A DNA stretch of 6,581 nt. Origin: Flavobacteriaceae bacterium. Its GTDB lineage: Bacteria; Bacteroidota; Bacteroidia; Flavobacteriales; Flavobacteriaceae. The translations under genes were made by a program, and so were the position numbers. The notes below the pieces were generated by a model. It was not told the DNA's origin. It saw only the letters and a program-made list of their open reading frames with translations, and ran no database searches. Shown here in pieces: positions 1-5,441 of the stretch (the first letter of the stretch is position 1; each line of letters starts with the position of its first letter). The stretch covers positions 1-6,581 of the forward strand of contig VMCW01000033.1 of the NCBI GenBank assembly GCA_008081175.1, in the 5' to 3' direction.

Positions 1-605
1 TGCTCTTCCATACCTGTGGCCCCAGGCCAAATATTGGGATCAAAGATGATATCCTCGGGTGGGAACTTCACTTGATTTACCAAAATAGTATAGGACCGTT
101 CACAAATAGTAATACGGCGGTCTAAAGTATCTGCCTGACCCTTTTCATCAAAGGCCATTACAATTACTGCGGCTCCGTATTTCTTTATGGTTTGAGCCTG
201 AGAAATAAAATTTTCTTCCCCCTCTTTAAGACTGATTGAATTTACTATTCCCTTCCCTTGAACCACTTTCAATCCAGCTTCAATAATTTCCCACTTGGAA
301 CTATCTATCATAACAGGAACACGAGCAATATCGGGCTCAGCGGCGATAAGATTCAAGAAGGTAGTCATGGCTTTTACTCCATCAATCATTCCTTCATCCA
401 TATTGACGTCGATGATTTGAGCACCACCAATTACTTGTTCCCGAGCTATTTCTATTGCTTCATCGTAATTCTGATTTTCAATTAACCGCAGGAATTTTCT
501 TGACCCTGTTACATTGGTACGTTCGCCAACATTGACGAAGTTCGTATCTTCAGTAATGACTAGTGGTTCCAGACCTGATAGGAATAAAGGTTTTTTCTTA
601 CTCAT
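1..605 (-). CDS. metH: Methionine synthase, folate-binding and downstream part (partial, runs off window)
   Basis: Translation of the minus strand from the ATG at 605 stays open for 201 full codons to the window edge. The product matches the pterin-binding (methyl-tetrahydrofolate) barrel of MetH, which follows the homocysteine domain in single-chain enzymes. Motifs seen are LSGLEPL (9-15), NVGERTNVTGS (25-35), AQIIDVNMDEGM (62-73), RVPVMIDSSKW (95-105), GKGIVNSISLKEG (117-129), VMAFDEKGQADT (149-160) and IIFDPNIW (186-193). The order and spacing follow E. coli MetH closely. The rest of the folate domain and, presumably, the cobalamin-binding and SAM-dependent reactivation domains lie beyond base 1; that part is inferred. 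The start overlaps the preceding gene's stop, and the first residues MSKKKP replace the interdomain linker. An oddity is W-P-G after DPNI, where E. coli has, from memory, F-A-V. Confidence 0.95.
   Translation of the reverse strand, partial: MSKKKPLFLSGLEPLVITEDTNFVNVGERTNVTGSRKFLRLIENQNYDEAIEIAREQVIGGAQIIDVNMDEGMIDGVKAMTTFLNLIAAEPDIARVPVMIDSSKWEIIEAGLKVVQGKGIVNSISLKEGEENFISQAQTIKKYGAAVIVMAFDEKGQADTLDRRITICERSYTILVNQVKFPPEDIIFDPNIWPGATGMEE
598..605 (-). other. 8-bp overlap joining the two metH genes (ATGAGTAA)
   Basis: The ATG of the downstream metH part lies inside the last codons of the upstream part: ATGAGTAA holds the start of one gene and the TAA of the other. Moving from the upstream frame into the downstream frame would need a +1 shift. 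No slippery codon pair precedes the stop; the run of six A lies after it. Coupled reinitiation is the likelier mechanism for balanced subunit amounts. Confidence 0.8.
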
Positions 606-1602
606 ATTCAAGAACTTTAGGAATCCGTGGAGGGTATTTTTTTGCCACTTCTGCTATCAAACGAATGTGTTCAGGAGTAGTCCCGCAACACCCACCGATA
701 ATGTTAACTACATTTTGCTTTAAATACTCCTCTATGAGTTCTTGCATTTCTTCTGGAGACTGATCATAAGCACCAAATGTATTGGGAAGACCTGCATTGG
801 GATGAGCTGAAATAAAAGCCTCACTTTGTTCAGAAAGCCGCTTGACATAGGGCAATAGTTGATCTGCCCCTAGTGCGCAGTTGAATCCTAAACTCAAGAC
901 CGGGATGTGGCTCAATGAAATCCGAAAGGCCTCAACCGTCTGCCCTGAAAGTGTTCTCCCGCTTGCATCTGTAATGGTTCCACTTATCATTATGGGGATA
1001 TCGATTTGTTTTTCTATGCGAACCTCCTCTGTTGCAAGAAGGGCCGCCTTGGCATTGAGTGTGTCAAAAATAGTTTCTATTAAAAGGACATCCGCACCTC
1101 CAGCTATCAATCCAAGGACCTGTTCTCGATATGCCTTAACGAGCTCATCAAAAGTAACTGCCCTGTAGCCCGGGTCGTTGACGTCTGGGGACATACTAGC
1201 TGTTTTGTTGGTTGGACCTATAGAGCCTGCAACATAACGTTTTTGATGGGGTGTTTTGGCAGTAAACTCATCTGCTACTTCTTTGGCAATTTTTGCACTC
1301 TCGTAATTTAATTCATAGGCTAAGTCCTCCATTTGATAATCAGCCATACCTATTGAAGTTGAAGAAAATGTATTGGTTTCAATAAGATCTGCACCTGCTT
1401 CTAAATAAGTCATGTGAATTTTCTTGATGATTTCAGGTTGGGTAAGAGAGAGCAGGTCATTATTACCCTTCAAGGAGCAAGGATGATCTTTAAAGCGCGA
1501 GCCTCTAAAATCGTTTTCTTCTAGTTGAAAATTTTGAATCATGGTACCCATAGCACCGTCCAAAATCAATATCCGCTCTTTGAGGTCTTTTGTGATACTC
1601 AT
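598..1602 (-). CDS. metH: Stand-alone homocysteine S-methyltransferase module of cobalamin-dependent methionine synthase
   Basis: This 334-residue protein equals the N-terminal homocysteine-binding barrel of MetH, which carries zinc-bound homocysteine to methylcobalamin. Visible features are DGAMGT (15-20), ETNTF (75-79), GPTNKTASMSPDVNDPGYR (129-147), SGTITDASGRTLSGQT (207-222), and the three zinc cysteines: Cys242 in GFNCALG and Cys305/Cys306 in GGCCGTTPEHI. The SPDVNDP and DASGRTLSGQT stretches are characteristic of MetH, not of BHMT or MmuM. It ends with PPRIPKVLEYE, exactly where full-length MetH enters the linker to the folate domain, and the next gene starts on the other side of that linker, overlapping by 8 bp in a different frame. 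It therefore looks like one half of a natural two-subunit MetH, not a decayed fragment. No product beyond the stop is expected unless frameshifting occurs. Confidence 0.95.
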   Translation of the reverse strand: MSITKDLKERILILDGAMGTMIQNFQLEENDFRGSRFKDHPCSLKGNNDLLSLTQPEIIKKIHMTYLEAGADLIETNTFSSTSIGMADYQMEDLAYELNYESAKIAKEVADEFTAKTPHQKRYVAGSIGPTNKTASMSPDVNDPGYRAVTFDELVKAYREQVLGLIAGGADVLLIETIFDTLNAKAALLATEEVRIEKQIDIPIMISGTITDASGRTLSGQTVEAFRISLSHIPVLSLGFNCALGADQLLPYVKRLSEQSEAFISAHPNAGLPNTFGAYDQSPEEMQELIEEYLKQNVVNIIGGCCGTTPEHIRLIAEVAKKYPPRIPKVLEYE

Positions 1603-1603
1603 T

Positions 1604-2770
1604 TTATTTTTTTAAGGCGTTTTGAATATCTTCCCAAAGATCTTCAACGTGTTCTAATCCAACTGATAAACGAATCATCCCTCCTGTAATCCCAACGGCT
1701 AACTGAGCCTCTTTGGAAAGTTTACTGTGTGTTGTTGAAGCAGGATGGGTTACAATCGTTCTCGAATCCCCTAAATTGGCTGAGCGAGAACACAGTTGAA
1801 TAGCATCAATAAAGGTTTTTCCTGCTTTTAACCCTCCCTTCAATTCAAAAGAGACTATCGACCCTCCTTGTTTCATTTGTTTTTTTGCAAGTTCATGTTG
1901 TGGGTGTGAGGGTAGAAAGGGATATTTTACCCATTTGATCTCTGGATGTGCTTCTAGTCTTTTTGCTAACTCTAGAGCGCTTTCACAATGACGGTCTACT
2001 CGTACTGCCAAGGTCTCCAAGCTTTTAGATAAAATCCAAGCATTGAAGGGAGACAGAGATGCTCCTGTATTTCTTGCAAAAAGATACAGCTGCCGGATAA
2101 GATCTTTTTTGCCTACAGTAATTCCTCCCAACACACGTCCTTGTCCATCCATAAGTTTTGTAGCGGAATGGATTACCAAATCTGCACCAAAATCAATAGG
2201 ATTTTGAAGATAAGGTGTGGCAAAGCAGTTATCAACAATAAAAAGTAACTTGTGTTTTTTTGCTATTCTACCCAGTTTTTCTAAGTCGATCACTTCTACT
2301 CCTGGGTTAGTGGGAGACTCTACGTAGATACATTTGGTGTTTTTCTGTATTGCAGTTTCTACAGCATCCAATTGGTCTGTATCAAAATAGGTGGTTTGAA
2401 TATTCCATTTTGGAAAATAGTTCGTAAATAAGGTGTGGGTAGAACCAAAAATGGCCCGAGCAGAAAGCACATGGTCTCCAGCTTCTAAAAAAGTTGCAAA
2501 AGTACCAAACACGGCCCCCATGCCACTGGCAAAGGCTACTCCATCCTCTGCTCCCTCCATTTCACAGACTTTTTGAATGAATTCAGAAGTATTTGGATTA
2601 GAAAACCTACTGTAGATGTTGCGTTGTTTTTCTTCTGTAAAAGAAGCACGCATATCTTCTGCATCTTCAAATACAAAACTTGAAGTCAAGTGCAAAGGTG
2701 TGGAGTGCTCCTGGAAAGAAGAGCGCTCCATTTGTGTGCGAATGGCTTTGGTTTCAAATTTAGTTTTCAT
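1604..2770 (-). CDS. metZ: Trans-sulfuration family PLP enzyme, O-succinylhomoserine sulfhydrylase (MetZ) type
   Basis: This is a 388-residue fold-type I PLP enzyme of the Cys/Met-metabolism family. It probably converts an O-acylhomoserine plus sulfide to homocysteine; a cystathionine gamma-synthase role cannot be excluded. Landmarks are Y53/R55 in YSRFSNPN, the SGMGA phosphate loop (82-86), Asp180 in VDNCFATPYLQNP, the PLP lysine Lys205 in HSATKLMDGQGRVLGG, and Arg367 in IRLSVGLEH. The DGQGRVLGG stretch right after the lysine is what I associate with MetZ rather than MetB, MetC or MGL, and the MetY-type insertion is missing. It is a clear but distant paralogue of the upstream metY. The start is the ATG overlapping the OsmC-gene stop, and the N-terminus matches the family without extension. 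The stop lies one base before the next start (TAA-A-ATG). Confidence 0.9.
   Translation of the reverse strand: MKTKFETKAIRTQMERSSFQEHSTPLHLTSSFVFEDAEDMRASFTEEKQRNIYSRFSNPNTSEFIQKVCEMEGAEDGVAFASGMGAVFGTFATFLEAGDHVLSARAIFGSTHTLFTNYFPKWNIQTTYFDTDQLDAVETAIQKNTKCIYVESPTNPGVEVIDLEKLGRIAKKHKLLFIVDNCFATPYLQNPIDFGADLVIHSATKLMDGQGRVLGGITVGKKDLIRQLYLFARNTGASLSPFNAWILSKSLETLAVRVDRHCESALELAKRLEAHPEIKWVKYPFLPSHPQHELAKKQMKQGGSIVSFELKGGLKAGKTFIDAIQLCSRSANLGDSRTIVTHPASTTHSKLSKEAQLAVGITGGMIRLSVGLEHVEDLWEDIQNALKK
2767..2770 (-). other. osmC-like/metZ stop-start overlap (ATGA)
   Basis: The TGA stop of the OsmC-family gene overlaps the ATG of metZ in ATGA. This is the second such junction in the cluster, and it suggests coupled translation and deliberate co-expression of the OsmC protein with the sulfhydrylase. 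Confidence 0.78.
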
Positions 2771-3192
2771 ACCTCTACTCCATTTAGAAAGACTTGATGG
2801 TTAATTTTAGCTGTATGCTCTAAAGTTTTGGAAACCGAGCAGTATTTATCAAATGAAAGTTGTGCCGCTCGCTTTGCCTTTTCAGGAGAAAAATCGCCTT
2901 CTAGATAAATGCGAAGATCAATTTGATAAAACAAGGCAGGTACTTCATTTTCATGACGATGCCCCTGTACCTCCATCTTCAACACCTTTGGATTAATTTT
3001 TTGTTTATTGAGTATCGCTACGATATCGATACTACTACATCCCGCAATACCCATAAGAAGTAACTCCATAGGGCTCACCCCCTGAACCTCTCCAGTTGTC
3101 TTTGATTTATTATCCAACCTTATACTCATTCCGTTGGCATTGGTAACTTCAAAAAGATAATCGTCGTTTATTCGTTCTAGTGATACATTCAT
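2767..3192 (-). CDS. OsmC/Ohr-family protein
   Basis: This is a small (141-residue) cytosolic protein of the OsmC superfamily, whose characterised members reduce organic or inorganic peroxides with a redox-active cysteine pair and a low-molecular-weight or protein thiol. Visible hallmarks are GVSPMELLLMGIAGCSS with Glu43 and the peroxidatic-type Cys52 at the start of the central helix, and the second cysteine Cys118 in SFDKYCSVSKTLEH. The layout resembles the YhfA-like branch more than classical Ohr, but I cannot settle the subgroup by eye. It has no signal peptide or membrane segment. It sits 12 bp after metX and overlaps metZ by 4 bp, so it is co-expressed with homocysteine synthesis. A role in protecting thiol intermediates or handling reactive sulfur species is plausible but is inference only. 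Confidence 0.9.
   Translation of the reverse strand: MNVSLERINDDYLFEVTNANGMSIRLDNKSKTTGEVQGVSPMELLLMGIAGCSSIDIVAILNKQKINPKVLKMEVQGHRHENEVPALFYQIDLRIYLEGDFSPEKAKRAAQLSFDKYCSVSKTLEHTAKINHQVFLNGVEV
2778..2781 (-). promoter_or_regulatory. Possible Shine-Dalgarno GGAG for metZ
   Basis: GGAG lies 7 bases upstream of the metZ ATG, inside the last codons of the OsmC-family gene. It is the only start in the cluster with a purine block at classical spacing. The other starts have A-rich or unremarkable leaders, so this may be chance coding sequence (GGA GTA GAG) rather than a functional site. Confidence 0.35.
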
Positions 3193-3204
3193 AAGGTCTA
3201 TGTT

Positions 3205-4164
3205 TTAGAAAAGTTTAGATAAAATTTGAGCCATTGCTTCATTTTCAATAAGAAAGGCATCATGTCCGTGTAGCGAACTCAGTTCGTGATAGTAGAGTTC
3301 TTTTTTAAAAGGTTTACACCTCTCCATTGTTTTTTTGTCTTCTGTAGGAGTAAAAAACAAGTCGCTATCAATCGCTATCAAGTGAATTTCCGCAGTGATG
3401 TTTTTTATGATTTCTTCTACACTATACCCAGATCTTTCGATATTGATTGTTGACAAGAGGTGGTTCATCATTAGATAGGACTCAAACTTAAAACGTTTTG
3501 CTAGCTTATCGCCGTGGTAAAGTAGCCAACTTTCGATATTGTACATCCCCATTTCTTGATTTGTTGTTCTACCAAAACGAAAATCGAAAGATTGGGGAGT
3601 ACGGTAGGTTAACATGGCATGAATTCGTGCATCTTCAAGAGGTTGCTTTGAATTTTGTAAAATACGTTTCTGCAGAAAGGTATTCGCAATAATCCAATCG
3701 TTTGCTTTCCAATCTGCTGCAACAGGAATCAAATATTTTGTTATGTTGGGTGCCAAGGCGATCATTTCCCAAGCAATACCTCCTCCTATTGAACCTCCTA
3801 TTAAAGCATACAATTTTTCAATTCCCAAAGTCTCTAGACCTAATAAAAATAAAGAAGCAATATCCCCTGCATGAAAGACTTCAGGATTTGAAAAAGTCTG
3901 CTCTAAAGTTCCATTGCCAGGTATATTAAAACCTAAAACAGTGTATGTCGCTGTGTCAATCGTTTTGTCAGGACCAATGATTTCATTCCACCATCCACCC
4001 TTTCCTGTGAGTTGAGCGTCACCGGTGAGTGAATGATTCACCAACACAACAGGTGCAGTTCCTATTTCCCGACCAAAATACTGATAATGCAAATCGAAAT
4101 TAGGGAAAACAACACCTGAATGTGTTTTAAAATTGGATATTGAAATCGTTTTGATCATTGACAT
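3205..4164 (-). CDS. metX: Homoserine O-acyltransferase (MetX-like alpha/beta hydrolase), short divergent form
   Basis: This predicted enzyme acylates homoserine, most likely from acetyl-CoA, to give the substrate of the sulfhydrylases beside it. The alpha/beta-hydrolase fold is shown by HSLTGDAQ (44-51), GWWNEIIGP with IDT (57-71), the nucleophile elbow GGSIGGG with Ser125, the acid Asp268 in DSDLFFTP, and His301 in GHDAFL, completing a Ser-Asp-His triad in the MetX order. At 319 residues it is shorter than the roughly 350-380 of classical MetX. After NIPGNG it lacks the usual GCxGSTGP and TIRDM motifs, with FHAGDIASL standing in their place. It begins 5 bp after metY and ends 12 bp before the OsmC gene. 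A second Met lies two codons in, so the start is uncertain by that much. Acetyl versus succinyl specificity cannot be read from sequence alone; a neighbouring MetY favours acetyl. Confidence 0.87.
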   Translation of the reverse strand: MSMIKTISISNFKTHSGVVFPNFDLHYQYFGREIGTAPVVLVNHSLTGDAQLTGKGGWWNEIIGPDKTIDTATYTVLGFNIPGNGTLEQTFSNPEVFHAGDIASLFLLGLETLGIEKLYALIGGSIGGGIAWEMIALAPNITKYLIPVAADWKANDWIIANTFLQKRILQNSKQPLEDARIHAMLTYRTPQSFDFRFGRTTNQEMGMYNIESWLLYHGDKLAKRFKFESYLMMNHLLSTINIERSGYSVEEIIKNITAEIHLIAIDSDLFFTPTEDKKTMERCKPFKKELYYHELSSLHGHDAFLIENEAMAQILSKLF

Positions 4165-4169
4165 AGGTC

Positions 4170-5441
4170 CTAAATCTGTCCAAAGGCAGACTCCAAATCA
4201 TTCATAAGGTCATTGATATCTTCTAATCCAACAGAAAGCCGGATCAAATCTTGAGTTACTCCCGTAGTTTTTTGAGCTGCTTCATCCAACTGTTGATGGG
4301 TAGTACTTGCAGGATGTATAATCAAGGACTTGGTATCTCCAATATTCGCCAATAGGGAAAATAACTGCGTTGTATCCGCTACTTTTTTAGCAGCCTCATA
4401 CCCTTTTTTCAATCCAAAAGTCACGATCCCACTTTGTCCTTTTGGGAGGTATTGCTGAGCCAAGGCATTGTATTTTGAAGTTTTAAGACCGGGATAATTC
4501 ACCCAGGCCACCTCATCTCGGGTAGACAGCCATGCGGCTAATTTCAACGCATTTTCTGAATGTTTTTTCATTCGTATATCGAGCGTTTCAACACCTTGTA
4601 TGGTTTGAAAACTATTAAAAGGACTGGGGGCGCTCCCCAAATCTCGTAAGCCCTCGATGCGTACTTTGGCAATAAACGCAAGATTTCCTAGTGCCTCGTG
4701 ATAATTCAGCCCGTGGTAACTAGGATTGGGTTCAGTGAATTCAGGAAAATTTCCATTACCCCAATCAAAGGTACCTGCATCTATGATCACACCTCCTAGG
4801 GTAGTTCCATTTCCTGTAAGGTATTTCGTTAAGGAGTGTATTACAATATTGGCACCGTGTTCAATCGGGTTTAACAAGGCAGGTGAAGCTACGGTATTGT
4901 CTACAATAAAAGGGACTTTAGCGCTTTTCGCTGCAGCTGCAATTGCTTTGAGATCCAGTACGTCCAACTTAGGATTTCCTAGAGATTCTGCAAAAAATGC
5001 TCGGGTGTTGGATTGAACTGCTTTTGAAAATTCAGTGGGATCGTCTGGATTGACAAAAGTCGAAGTAATGCCAAATCGAGGAAGAGTATTTGCCAGGAGA
5101 TTGTAGGTACCACCATACAAACTATTGGAGGCAACTATATGATCTCCTGTTCTTAGGATGGTCATCAGGCTGGTAGCAATGGCTGCTGTTCCAGAAGCTG
5201 TAGCCACCGCAGCCACTCCACCTTCAAGGGCTGCCAAACGTTGCTCCAATACATCATTGGTTGGATTGTTGAGCCTTGTATAAATAAAGCCAGACTCTGC
5301 TAGTGAAAACAAATTAGCAGCGTGATCTGAATTATTAAACACATAAGAGGTTGTTTGATAAATAGGAACTGCTTGTGTTCCCTGAGTTTTTTTTGCATCA
5401 TGCCCTGCATGTAATGCTTGTGTTGCGAGTTGTGTACTCAT
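4170..5441 (-). CDS. metY: O-acetylhomoserine sulfhydrylase (PLP-dependent, MetY type)
   Basis: This PLP enzyme of the Cys/Met-metabolism family replaces the acetyl group of O-acetylhomoserine with sulfide to give homocysteine; some relatives also act on O-acetylserine. The protein is 423 residues, normal for MetY. Landmarks are Y54/R56 in the YTRLNNPT motif, which contacts the neighbouring subunit's PLP phosphate; the ASGTAA loop (82-87); Asp181 against the pyridine nitrogen; Lys206 in SLTKYLTGNG as the Schiff-base lysine; and Arg401 in IRLSVGLE for the substrate carboxylate. The insertion around FDWGNGNFPEFTEPNPSYHG (225-244) is typical of MetY and absent from MetZ or MetB. I chose the ATG overlapping the metK stop because the protein then begins MSTQLATQALHAGHD, as in the family. 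An in-frame TTG 48 bases upstream lies inside metK and would add 16 unconserved residues. Confidence 0.95.
   Translation of the reverse strand: MSTQLATQALHAGHDAKKTQGTQAVPIYQTTSYVFNNSDHAANLFSLAESGFIYTRLNNPTNDVLEQRLAALEGGVAAVATASGTAAIATSLMTILRTGDHIVASNSLYGGTYNLLANTLPRFGITSTFVNPDDPTEFSKAVQSNTRAFFAESLGNPKLDVLDLKAIAAAAKSAKVPFIVDNTVASPALLNPIEHGANIVIHSLTKYLTGNGTTLGGVIIDAGTFDWGNGNFPEFTEPNPSYHGLNYHEALGNLAFIAKVRIEGLRDLGSAPSPFNSFQTIQGVETLDIRMKKHSENALKLAAWLSTRDEVAWVNYPGLKTSKYNALAQQYLPKGQSGIVTFGLKKGYEAAKKVADTTQLFSLLANIGDTKSLIIHPASTTHQQLDEAAQKTTGVTQDLIRLSVGLEDINDLMNDLESAFGQI
5438..5441 (-). other. metK/metY stop-start overlap (ATGA)
   Basis: The metK TGA stop and the metY ATG start share bases in the tetranucleotide ATGA, a classic arrangement for translational coupling. 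Upstream of the ATG the message is A-rich (a run of seven A) with no Shine-Dalgarno-like purine block, so reinitiation or leaderless-like A-rich recognition, as is common in Bacteroidota, is inferred. Confidence 0.8.

Noticed and set aside
590..606. Programmed frameshift signal joining the two metH frames
   Set aside because: The run of six A lies after the upstream stop, and no slippery pair or clear stem-loop stands before it; the overlap is better explained by reinitiation.
881..1168. 95-codon open frame on the plus strand inside the metH homocysteine module
   Set aside because: It lies wholly antisense to a strongly conserved gene, and its product has no recognisable motif; it is a shadow of coding constraint on the other strand. 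The same applies to the other short plus-strand frames across the window, such as 258-485, 514-763, 3498-3929, 4726-5016 and 5816-6218.
3193..3204. Similar GACCT(T) directly before the starts of metX and the OsmC-family gene as a shared ribosome-binding motif
   Set aside because: It is only five bases long, seen at two of seven starts, and not complementary to the usual anti-Shine-Dalgarno sequence; chance is likely.
4165..4169. Internal SAM riboswitch, promoter or terminator between genes
   Set aside because: All intergenic gaps are 12 bp or shorter, too small for such an element outside coding sequence, and I see no hairpin followed by a T run at the gene ends.
1604..5441. metY and metZ as a recent tandem duplication
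   Set aside because: The proteins share only family motifs and differ in length and in the MetY insertion; two unrelated genes separate them. They are old paralogues.
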